A stretch of 64,000 bases of DNA from Clusia tigrina (taxonomy: Eukaryota; Arthropoda; Insecta; Diptera; Clusiidae). Numbering within the stretch: the first letter of the stretch is position 1; every line of letters begins with the position of its first letter. The stretch covers positions 806,001 through 870,000 of the forward strand of contig CAKKTE020000052.1 in assembly GCA_920105625.2 (NCBI GenBank), written 5' to 3'. The notes below the pieces were generated by a model that had not been told where the DNA came from, ran no database searches, and was given only the letters and a program-made list of their open reading frames with translations. The position numbers and the translations under genes were made by a program. Shown one piece after another: positions 26,339 to 37,696 of this stretch.

Positions 26339-27318
26339 ACGTCCTAAACCTATCAAAATTTGCAACACACAAATGCTTGTAACTTTTTACTGGAGCGTCA
26401 TAAAACCTTGAAATTTTGTAACAATAAAGTACTCGAGCCTCTTCTCAATTTAAACTATCGCTCAAAGTTATGCTAACCTTGAGCCCCAAATCAAACAATG
26501 ATAAAACTTCAAATGGCCCTAACTTCTATACGGTACGTCCTACACCTAACAAAGTTTGCAACATACAAATGCTTGTAACTTTTTACTGGAGCGTCATAAA
26601 ACCTTGAAATTTTGTAACAATAAAGTACTCGAGCCTATTGTCAATTTAAGCTATCGCTCAAAGCTATGCTACCCATGAGTCCCAAATCAAACACTGATAA
26701 AACTTCAAATGGCCCTAACTTATATACGGTACGTCCTACACCTATCAAAGTTGGCAACATACAAAAGCTTGTAACTTTTTACTGGAGCGTCATAAAACCT
26801 TGAAATTTTGTAACAATAAAGTTCTCGAGCCTCTTGTCAATTTAAGCTATCGCTCAAAGGTATGCTACCCTTGAGTCCCAAATCACACACTGGTAAAATT
26901 TCAAATGGCCCTAATTTCTATACGGTACGTCCTGCACCTATCAAAGTTTGCAACATAAAAATGCTTGTAACTTCTTACTGGAGCGTCGTAAAATCTGGAA
27001 ATTTTGTAACAATAAAGTACTCGAGCCTCTTGTCAATTTAAGCTATTGCTCCAAGCTATGCTACCCTTGAGTCTCAAATCAAACACTGATAAAATTTCTC
27101 ACGGCTCTAACTTCTATACAGTACGTCCTACACCTATCAAAGTTTGCAACATACAAATGCTTGTAACTTTTTACTGGAGCGTCATAAAACCTTGAAATTT
27201 TGTAACAATAAAGTACTCGAGTCTCTTGTTAATTTAAGCTGTCGCTCAAAGCTATGCTACCCTTGAGTCCCAAATCAAACACTGATAAAACTTCAAATGG
27301 CCCTAACTTCTATACGGT
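26339..27318. repeat. Module Q, copy 1 (5 units, 980 bp)
   Basis: Q has five units in fixed order. Q1 has CCTAAACCTATC and GAGCCCCAAATC. Q2 has GAGCCTATTGTC and ACCCATGAGTCC. Q3 has AGTTGGCAACATAC, AAAAGCTTG and AAAGGTATGC. Q4 has CCTGCACC, CTATTGCTCCAAGC and TATACAGTAC. Q5 has GAGTCTCTTGTTAATTT and AGCTGTCGCTC. This copy differs from the other three at ATCACACACTGG and AGCTATCGCTCAAAGG (AGCAATCG in the others). Confidence 0.9.
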
Positions 27319-28689
27319 ACGTCCTACACCTAACAAAGTTTGAACATACAATTGTTTGTAACTTTTTACTGGAGCGTCATAAAACCTTGAAATTTTGTAA
27401 CAATAAAGTACTCGAGCCTCTTCTCAATTTAAACTATCGCTCAAAGTTATGCTAACCTTGAGTCCCAAATCAAACAATGATAAAACTTCAAATGGCCCTA
27501 ACTTCTATACGGTACGTCCTACACCTAACAAAGTTTGCAACATACAAATGCTTGTAACTTTTTACTGGAGCGTCATAAAACCTTAAAATTTTGTAACAAT
27601 AAAGTTCTCGAGCCTCTTGTCAATTTAAGCTATCGCTCAAAGCTATGCTACCCTTGAGTCCCAAATCAAACACTGGTAAAATTTCAAATGGCCCTAATTT
27701 CTATACGGTACGTCCTACACCTAACAAACTTTGTAACATACAAATGCTTGTAACTTTTTACTGGAGCGTCATAAAACCTTGAAATTTTGTAACAATAAAG
27801 ACCTCGAGCCTCTGTTCAATTTAAGCTATCACTCAAAGCTATGCTACCCTTGAGTCCCAAATCAAACATTGCTAAAACTTCAAATGGCCCTAACTTCTAT
27901 ACGGTACGCCCTACACCTATCAAAGTTTGCAACATACAAATTCATGTAACTTTTTACTGGAGCGTCATAAAACCTTGAAATTTTGAAACAATGTAGTACT
28001 CGAGCCTCTTGTCAATTTAAGCTATCGCTCAAAGCTATGCTACTTTTGAGTCCCAAGTCAAACACTGGTAAAATTTCAAATGGCCCTAATTTCTATACGG
28101 TACGTCCTGCGCCTATCAAAGTTTGCAACATAAAAATGCTTGTAACTTTTTACTGGAGCGTCGTAAAATCTGGAAATTTTGTAACAATAAAGTACTCGAG
28201 CCTCTTGTCAATTTAAGCTATCGCTCAAAGCTATGCTACCCTTGAGTCTCAAATCAAACACTGATAAAACTTCTCACGGCTCTAACTTCTATACGGTACG
28301 TCCTACACTTACCAAAGTTTGCAACATACAAATGCTTGTAACTTTTTACTGGAGCGTCATAAAACCTTGAAATTTTGTACCAATAAAGACCTCGAGCGTC
28401 TTGTCAATTTAAGCTATCGCACAAAGCTATGCTACCCTTGAGTCCCAAATCAAACAATGATAGAACTTCAAACGGCCCTAACTTCTATACGGTACGTCCT
28501 ACACCTAACAAAGTTTGCAACATACAAATGCTTGTAACTTTTTACTGGAGCGTCATAAAACCTTGAAATTTTGTACCAATAAAGACCTCGAGCCTCTTGT
28601 CAATTTAAGCTATCGTTCAAAGCTATGCTACCCTTGAGTCCCAAATCAAACACTGACAAAACTTCAAATGGCCCTAACTTCTATACGGT
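27319..28689. repeat. Module P, copy 4 (1,371 bp)
   Basis: The first unit has the post-Q form: ACCTAACAAAG, then GTTTGAACATAC with one base lost, then AATTGTTTG. The P4 unit reads GAAACAATGTAG, a private change. Its end is the ATGGCCCTAAC form and it is followed directly by another P, the only P-P junction in this modular region. Confidence 0.9.
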
Positions 28690-30060
28690 ACGTCCTACAC
28701 CTAACAAAGTTTGAACATACAATTGTTTGTAACTTTTTACTGGAGCGTCATAAAACCTTGAAATTTTGTAACAATAAAGTACTCGAGCCTCTTCTCAATT
28801 TAAACTATCGCTCAAAGTTATGCTAACCTTGAGTCCCAAATCAAACAATGATAAAACTTCAAATGGCCCTAACTTCTATACGGTACGTCCTACACCTAAC
28901 AAAGTTTGCAACATACAAATGCTTGTAACTTTTTACTGGAGCGTCATAAAACCTTAAAATTTTGTAACAATAAAGTTCTCGAGCCTCTTGTCAATTTAAG
29001 CTATCGCTCAAAGCTATGCTACCCTTGAGTCCCAAATCAAACACTGGTAAAATTTCAAATGGCCCTAATTTCTATACGGTACGTCCTACACCTAACAAAC
29101 TTTGTAACATACAAATGCTTGTAACTTTTTACTGGAGCGTCATAAAACCTTGAAATTTTGTAACAATAAAGACCTCGAGCCTCTGTTCAATTTAAGCTAT
29201 CACTCAAAGCTATGCTACCCTTGAGTCCCAAATCAAACATTGCTAAAACTTCAAATGGCCCTAACTTCTATACGGTACGCCCTACACCTATCAAAGTTTG
29301 CAACATACAAATTCATGTAACTTTTTACTGGAGCGTCATAAAACCTTGAAATTTTGAAACAATATAGTACTCGAGCCTCTTGTCAATTTAAGCTATCGCT
29401 CAAAGCTATGCTACTTTTGAGTCCCAAGTCAAACACTGGTAAAATTTCAAATGGCCCTAATTTCTATACGGTACGTCCTGCGCCTATCAAAGTTTGCAAC
29501 ATAAAAATGCTTGTAACTTTTTACTGGAGCGTCGTAAAATCTGGAAATTTTGTAACAATAAAGTACTCGAGCCTCTTGTCAATTTAAGCTATCGCTCAAA
29601 GCTATGCTACCCTTGAGTCTCAAATCAAACACTGATAAAACTTCTCACGGCTCTAACTTCTATACGGTACGTCCTACACTTACCAAAGTTTGCAACATAC
29701 AAATGCTTGTAACTTTTTACTGGAGCGTCATAAAACCTTGAAATTTTGTACCAATAAAGACCTCGAGCGTCTTGTCAATTTAAGCTATCGCACAAAGCTA
29801 TGCTACCCTTGAGTCCCAAATCAAACAATGATAGAACTTCAAACGGCCCTAACTTCTATACGGTACGTCCTACACCTAACAAAGTTTGCAACATACAAAT
29901 GCTTGTAACTTTTTACTGGAGCGTCATAAAACCTTGAAATTTTGTACCAATAAAGACCTCGAGCCTCTTGTCAATTTAAGCTATCGTTCAAAGCTATGCT
30001 ACCCTTGAGTCCCAAATCAAACACTGACAAAACTTCAAATGGTACTAACTTCTATACGGT
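28690..30060. repeat. Module P, copy 5 (1,371 bp)
   Basis: This copy follows P directly, yet its first unit carries the post-Q form with the 1-bp loss (GTTTGAACATAC). It therefore originated from a P that once followed Q, and lost that Q by exchange. It ends in the ATGGTACTAAC form and is followed by Q. Confidence 0.9.
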
Positions 30061-31040
30061 ACGTCCTAAACCTATCAAAATTTGCAACACACAAATGCTT
30101 GTAACTTTTTACTGGAGCGTCATAAAACCTTGAAATTTTGTAACAATAAAGTACTCGAGCCTCTTCTCAATTTAAACTATCGCTCAAAGTTATGCGAACC
30201 TTGAGCCCCAAATCAAACAATGATAAAACTTCAAATGGCCCTAACTTCTATACGGTACGTCCTACACCTAACAAAGTTTGCAACATACAAATGCTTGTAA
30301 CTTTTTACTGGAGCGTCATAAAACCTTGAAATTTTGTAACAATAAAGTACTCGAGCCTATTGTCAATTTAAGCTATCGCTCAAAGCTATGCTACCCATGA
30401 GTCCCAAATCAAACACTGATAAAACTTCAAATGGCCCTAACTTATATACGTTACGTCCTACACCTATCAAAGTTGGCAACATACAAAAGCTTGTAACTTT
30501 TTACTGGAGCGTCATAAAACCTTGAAATTTTGTAACAATAAAGTTCTCGAGCCTCTTGTCAATTTAAGCAATCGCTCAAAGGTATGCTACCCTTGAGTCC
30601 CAAATCAAACACTGGTAAAATTTCAAATGGCCCTAATTTCTATACGGTACGTCCTGCACCTATCAAAGTTTGCAACATAAAAATGCTTGTAACTTTTTAC
30701 TGGAGCTTCGTAAAATCTGGAAATTTTGTAACAATAAAGTACTCGAGCCTCTTGTCAATTTAAGCTATTGCTCCAAGCTATGCTACCCTTGAGTCTCAAA
30801 TCAAACACTGATAAAATTTCTCACGGCTCTAACTTCTATACAGTACATCCTACACCTATCAAAGTTTGCAACATACAAATGCTTGTAACTTTTTACTGGA
30901 GCGTCATAAAACCTTGAAATTTTGTAACAATAAAGTACTCGAGTCTCTTGTTAATTTAAGCTGTCGCTCAAAGCTATGCTACCCTTGAGTCCCAAATCAA
31001 ACACTGATAAAACTTCAAATGGCCCTAACTTCTATACGGT
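30061..31040. repeat. Module Q, copy 2 (980 bp)
   Basis: Five Q units in order. Shared with Q copies 3 and 4: TATATACGTTACG, AGCAATCGC, GAGCTTCG and TACAGTACATCC. Private: GTTATGCGAACC at about 30,191. Confidence 0.9.
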
Positions 31041-32411
31041 ACGTCCTACACCTAACAAAGTTTGAACATACAATTGTTTGTAACTTTTTACTGGAGCGTC
31101 ATAAAACCTTGAAATTTTGTAACAATAAAGTACTCGAGCCTCTTCTCAATTTAAACTATCGCTCAAAGTTATGCTAACCTTGAGTCCCAAATCAAACAAT
31201 GATAAAACTTCAAATGGCCCTAACTTCTATACGGTACGTCCTACACCTAACAAAGTTTGCAACATATAAATGCTTGTAACTTTTTACTGGAGCGTCATAA
31301 AACCTTAAAATTTTGTAACAATAAAGTTCTCGAGCCTCTTGTCAATTTAAGCTATCGCTCAAAGCTATGCTACCCTTGAGTCCCAAATCAAACACTGGTA
31401 AAATTTCAAATGGCCCTAATTTCTATACGGTACGTCCTACACCTAACAAACTTTGTAACATACAAATGCTTGTAACTTTTTACTGGAGCGTCATAAAACC
31501 TTGAAATTTTGTAACAATAAAGACCTCGAGCCTCTGTTCAATTTAAGCTATCACTCAAAGCTATGCTACCCTTGAGTCCCAAATCAAACATTGCTAAAAC
31601 TTCAAATGGCCCTAACTTCTATACGGTACGCCCTACACCTATCAAAGTTTGCAACATACAAATTCATGTAACTTTTTACTGGAGCGTCATAAAACCTTGA
31701 AATTTTGAAACAATATAGTACTCGAGCCTCTTGTCAATTTAAGCTATCGCTCAAAGCTATGCTACTTTTGAGTCCCAAGTCAAACACTGGTAAAATTTCA
31801 AATGGCCCTAATTTCTATACGGTACGTCCTGCGCCTATCAAAGTTTGCAACATAAAAATGCTTGTAACTTTTTACTGGAGCGTCGTAAAATCTGGAAATT
31901 TTGTAACAATAAAGTACTCCAGCCTCTTGTCAATTTAAGCTATCGCTCAAAGCTATGCTACCCTTGAGTCTCAAATCAAACACTGATAAAACTTCTCACG
32001 GCTCTAACTTCTATACGGTACGTCCTACACTTATCAAAGTTTGCAACATACAAATGCTTGTAACTTTTTACTGGAGCGTCATAAAACCTTGAAATTTTGT
32101 ACCAATAAAGACCTCGAGCGTCTTGTCAATTTAAGCTATCGCACAAAGCTATGCTACCCTTGAGTCCCAAATCAAACAATGATAGAACTTCAAACGGCCC
32201 TAACTTCTATACGGTACGTCCTACACCTAACAAAGTTTGCAACATACAAATGCTTGTAACTTTTTACTGGAGCGTCATAAAACCTTGAAATTTTGTACCA
32301 ATAAAGACCTCGAGCCTCTTGTCAATTTAAGCTATCGTTCAAAGCTATGCTACCCTTGAGTCCCAAATCAAACACTGACAAAACTTCAAATGGTACTAAC
32401 TTCTATACGGT
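31041..32411. repeat. Module P, copy 6 (1,371 bp)
   Basis: Seven P units with the post-Q first unit and the pre-Q ending. With the following Q it forms a 12-unit, 2,351-bp repeat of 28,690-31,040. The P5 unit has AGTACTCCAGCC instead of CTCGAG, shared with P copies 3 and 8 but not 5 or 7. Confidence 0.9.
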
Positions 32412-33391
32412 ACGTCCTAAACCTATCAAAATTTGCAACACACAAATGCTTGTAACTTTTTACTGGAGCGTCATAAAGCCTTGAAATTTTGTAACAATAA
32501 AGTACTCGAGCCTCTTCTCAATTTAAACTATCGCTCAAAGTTATGCTAACCTTGAGCCCCAAATCAAACAATGATAAAACTTCAAATGGCCCTAACTTCT
32601 ATACGGTACGTCCTACACCTAACAAAGTTTGCAACATACAAATGCTTGTAACTTTTTACTGGAGCGTCATAAAACCTTGAAATTTTGTAACAATAAAGTA
32701 CTCGAGCCTATTGTCAATTTAAGCTATCGCTCAAAGCTATGCTACCCATGAGTCCCAAATCAAACACTGATAAAACTTCAAATGGCCCTAACTTATATAC
32801 GTTACGTCCTACACCTATCAAAGTTGGCAACATACAAAAGCTTGTAACTTTTTACTGGAGCGTCATAAAACCTTGAAATTTTGTAACAATAAAGTTCTCG
32901 AGCCTCTTGTCAATTTAAGCAATCGCTCAAAGGTATGCTACCCTTGAGTCCCAAATCAAACACTGGTAAAATTTCAAATGGCCCTAATTTCTATACGGTA
33001 CGTCCTGCACCTATCAAAGTTTGCAACATAAAAATGCTTGTAACTTTTTACTGGAGCTTCGTAAAATCTGGAAATTTTGTAACAATAAAGTACTCGAGCC
33101 TCTTGTCAATTTAAGCTATTGCTCCAAGCTATGCTACCCTTGAGTCTCAAATCAAACACTGATAAAATTTCTCACGGCTCTAACTTCTATACAGTACATC
33201 CTACACCTATCAAAGTTTGCAACATACAAATGCTTGTAACTTTTTACTGGAGCGTCATAAAACCTTGAAATTTTGTAACAATAAAGTACTCGAGTCTCTT
33301 GTTAATTTAAGCTGTCGCTCAAAGCTATGCTACCCTTGAGTCCCAAATCAAACACTGATAAAACTTCAAATGGCCCTAACTTCTATACGGT
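32412..33391. repeat. Module Q, copy 3 (980 bp)
   Basis: Five Q units, nearly the same as Q copy 2 at an offset of 2,351 bp. A private change is CATAAAGCCTTG in the first unit. Confidence 0.9.
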
Positions 33392-34762
33392 ACGTCCTAC
33401 ACCTAACAAAGTTTGAACATACAATTGTTTGTAACTTTTTACTGGAGCGTCATAAAACCTTGAAATTTTGTAACAATAAAGTACTCGAGCCTCTTCTCAA
33501 TTTAAACTATCGCTCAAAGTTATGCTAACCTTGAGTCCCAAATCAAACAATGATAAAACTTCAAATGGCCCTAACTTCTATACGGTACGTCCTACACCTA
33601 ACAAAGTTTGCAACATACAAATGCTTGTAACTTTTTACTGGAGCGTCATAAAACCTTAAAATTTTGTAACAATAAAGTTCTCGAGCCTCTTGTCAATTTA
33701 AGCTATCGCTCAAAGCTATGCTACCCTTGAGTCCCAAATCAAACACTGGTAAAATTTCAAATGGCCCTAATTTCTATACGGTACGTCCTACACCTAACAA
33801 ACTTTGTAACATACAAATGCTTGTAACTTTTTACTGGAGCGTCATAAAACCTTGAAATTTTGTAACAATAAAGACCTCGAGCCTCTGTTCAATTTAAGCT
33901 ATCACTCAAAGCTATGCTACCCTTGAGTCCCAAATCAAACATTGCTAAAACTTCAAATGGCCCTAACTTCTATACGGTACGCCCTACACCTATCAAAGTT
34001 TGCAACATACAAATTCATGTAACTTTTTACTGGAGCGTCATAAAACCTTGAAATTTTGAAACAATATAGTACTCGAGCCTCTTGTCAATTTAAGCTATCG
34101 CTCAAAGCTATGCTACTTTTGAGTCCCAAGTCAAACACTGGTAAAATTTCAAATGGCCCTAATTTCTATACGGTACGTCCTGCGCCTATCAAAGTTTGCA
34201 ACATAAAAATGCTTGTAACTTTTTACTGGAGCGTCGTAAAATCTGGAAATTTTGTAACAATAAAGTACTCGAGCCTCTTGTCAATTTAAGCTATCGCTCA
34301 AAGCTATGCTACCCTTGAGTCTCAAATCAAACACTGATAAAACTTCTCACGGCTCTAACTTCTATACGGTACGTCCTACACTTACCAAAGTTTGCAACAT
34401 ACAAATGCTTGTAACTTTTTACTGGAGCGTCATAAAACCTTGAAATTTTGTACCAATAAAGACCTCGAGCGTCTTGTCAATTTAAGCTATCGCACAAAGC
34501 TATGCTACCCTTGAGTCCCAAATCAAACAATGATAGAACTTCAAACGGCCCTAACTTCTATACGGTACGTCCTACACCTAACAAAGTTTGCAACATACAA
34601 ATGCTTGTAACTTTTTACTGGAGCGTCATAAAACCTTGAAATTTTGTACCAATAAAGACCTCGAGCCTCTTGTCAATTTAAGCTATCGTTCAAAGCTATG
34701 CTACCCTTGAGTCCCAAATCAAACACTGACAAAACTTCAAATGGCCCTAACTTCTATACGGT
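33392..34762. repeat. Module P, copy 7 (1,371 bp)
   Basis: Seven P units with a post-Q start but the ATGGCCCTAAC end, followed by T. The switch from the P-Q pattern to the P-T pattern therefore falls at or inside the end of this copy. Confidence 0.9.
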
Positions 34763-35345
34763 ACGCCCTACACCTATCAAAATTTGCAACATACAAATGC
34801 TTGTAAATTTTTACTGGAGCTTCATAAAACCTTGAGATTTTGTAACAATAAAGTACTCGAGCCTCTTCTCAATTTAAGCTATAGCTCAAAGCTATGCTAC
34901 CCTTGAGTCCCAAATCAAACACTGATAATACTTCAAATGGACCTAACTTCTATACGGTACGTCCTACACCTATCAAAGTTTGCAACATACAAATGCTTGT
35001 AAATTTTTACTGGAGCGTCATAAAATCTTAAAATTTTGTAACAATAAAATACTCGAGCCTCTTGTCAAGCTATCGCTCAAAGCTATGCTACCCTTGAGTC
35101 CCAAATCAAACACTGATAAAATTTCAAATGGCCCTAACTTCTATACGGTACGCCCTACACCTATCAAAGTTTGCAACATACAAATGCTTGTAAATTTTTA
35201 CTGGAGCTTCATAAAACCTTGAGATTTTGTAACAATAAAGTACTCGAGCTTCTTTTCAATTTAAGCTATAGCTCAAAGCTATGCTGCCCTTGAGTCCCAA
35301 ATCAAACACTGATAATACTTCAAATGGCCCTAACTTCTATACGGT
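34763..35345. repeat. Module T, copy 4 (583 bp)
   Basis: The same three units as T copy 3, including the 5-bp loss at 35,068. It lies 9.8 kb beyond the cluster of the first three T copies and is embedded between P copies. Confidence 0.92.
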
Positions 35346-36716
35346 ACGTCTTACACCTATCAAAGTTTGCAACATACAAATGCTTGTAACTTTTTACTGG
35401 AGCGTCATAAAACCTTGAAATTTTGTAATAATAAAGTACTCGAGCCTCTTCTCAATTTAAACTATCGCTCAAAGTTATGCTAACCTTGAGTCCCAAATCA
35501 AACAATGATAAAACTTCAAATGGCCCTAACTTCTATACGGTACGTCCTACACCTAACAAAGTTTGCAACATACAAATGCTTGTAACTTTTTACTGGAGCG
35601 TCATAAAACCTTAAAATTTTGTAACAATAAAGTTCTCGAGCCTCTTGTCAATTTAAGCTATCGCTCAAAGCTATGCTACCCTTGAGTCCCAAATCAAACA
35701 CTGGTAAAATTTCAAATGGCCCTAATTTCTATACGGTACGTCCTACACCTAACAAACTTTGTAACATACAAATGCTTGTAACTTTTTACTGGAGCGTCAT
35801 AAAACCTTGAAATTTTGTAACAATAAAGACCTCGAGCCTCTGTTCAATTTAAGCTATCACTCAAAGCTATGCTACCCTTGAGTCCCAAATCAAACATTGC
35901 TAAAACTTCAAATGGCCCTAACTTCTATACGGTACGCCCTACACCTATCAAAGTTTGCAACATACAAATTCATGTAATTTTTACTGGAGCGTCATAAAAC
36001 CTTGAAATTTTGAAACAATATAGTACTCGAGCCTCTTGTCAACTTAAGCTATCGCTCAAAGCTATGCTACCTTTGAGTCCCAAGTCAAACACTGGTAAAA
36101 TTTCAAATGGCCCTAATTTCTATACGGTACGTCCTGCGCCTATCAAAGTTTGCAACATAAAAATGCTTGTAACTTTTTACTGGAGCGTCGTAAAATCTGG
36201 AAATTTTGTAACAATAAAGTACTCCAGCCTCTTGTCAATTTAAGCTATCGCTCAAAGCTATGCTACCCTTGAGTCTCAAATCAAACACTGATAAAACTTC
36301 TCACGGCTCTAACTTCTATACGGTACGTCCTACACTTATCAAAGTTTGCAACATACAAATGCTTGTAACTTTTTACTGGAGCGTCATAAAACCTTGAAAT
36401 TTTGTACCAATAAAGACCTCGAGCGTCTTGTCAATTTAAGCTATCGCACAAAGCTATGCTGCCCTTGAGTCCCAAATCAAACAATGATAGAACTTCAAAC
36501 GGCCCTAACTTCTATACGGTACGTCCTACACCTAACAAAGTTTGCAACATACAAATGCTTGTAACTTTTTACTGGAGCGTCATAAAACCTTGAAATTTTG
36601 TACCAATAAAGACCTCGAGCCTCTTGTCAATTTAAGCTATCGTTCAAAGCTATGCTACCCTTGAGTCCCAAATCAAACACTGACAAAACTTCAAATGGTA
36701 CTAACTTCTATACGGT
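35346..36716. repeat. Module P, copy 8 (1,371 bp)
   Basis: It shares the 1-bp loss (CATGTAATTTTTACTGG, about 35,975), GTCAACTTAAGC and AGTACTCCAGCC with P copy 3, at a constant offset of 10,378 bp. A private change is GCTGCCCTTGAG in the P6 unit. Confidence 0.92.
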
Positions 36717-37696
36717 ACGTCCTAAACCTATCAAAATTTGCAACACACAAATGCTTGTAACTTTTTACTGGAGCGTCATAAAACCTTGAAATTTTGTAAC
36801 AATAAAGTACTCGAGCCTCTTCTCAATTTAAACTATCGCTCAAAGTTATGCTAACCTTGAGCCCCAAATCAAACAATGATAAAACTTCAAATGGCCCTAA
36901 CTTCTATACGGTACGTCCTACACCTAACAAAGTTTGCAACATACAAATGCTTGTAACTTTTTACTGGAGCGTCATAAAACCTTGAAATTTTGTAACAATA
37001 AAGTACTCGAGCCTATTGTCAATTTAAGCTATCGCTCAAAGCTATGCTACCCATGAGTCCCAAATCAAACACTGATAAAACTTCAAATGGCCCTAACTTA
37101 TATACGTTACGTCCTACACCTATCAAAGTTGGCAACATACAAAAGCTTGTAACTTTTTACTGGAGCGTCATAAAACCTTGAAATTTTGTAACAATAAAGT
37201 TCTCGAGCCTCTTGTCAATTTAAGCAATCGCTCAAAGGTATGCTACCCTTGAGTCCCAAATCAAACACTGGTAAAATTTCAAATGGCCCTAATTTCTATA
37301 CGGTACGTCCTGCACCTATCAAAGTTTGCAACATAAAAATGCTTGTAACTTTTTACTGGAGCTTCGTAAAATCTTGAAATTTTGTAACAATAAAGTACTC
37401 GAGCCTCTTGTCAATTTAAGCTATTGCTCCAAGCTATGCTACCCTTGAGTCTCAAATCAAACACTGATAAAATTTCTCACGGCTCTAACTTCTATACAGT
37501 ACATCCTACACCTATCAAAGTTTGCAACATACAAATGCTTGTAACTTTTTACTGGAGCGTCATAAAACCTTGAAATTTTGTAACAATAAAGTACTCGAGT
37601 CTCTTGTTAATTTAAGCTGTCGCTCAAAGCTATGCTACCCTTGAGTCCCAAATCAAACACTGATAAAACTTCAAATGGCCCTAACTTCTATACGGT
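36717..37696. repeat. Module Q, copy 4 (980 bp)
   Basis: Five Q units. By AGCAATCGC, TACGTTACG and ACAGTACATCC it matches Q copies 2 and 3, not Q copy 1, although the preceding T-P matches T copy 3 and P copy 3. The exchange that copied T-P therefore ended between P copy 8 and this Q. Confidence 0.9.

Noticed and set aside
20465..37696. Assembly artefact as the cause of the T/P/Q order
   Set aside because: Cannot be excluded without reads, but the copies carry private substitutions and shared rare indels in a consistent pattern, which simple assembly duplication would not produce.
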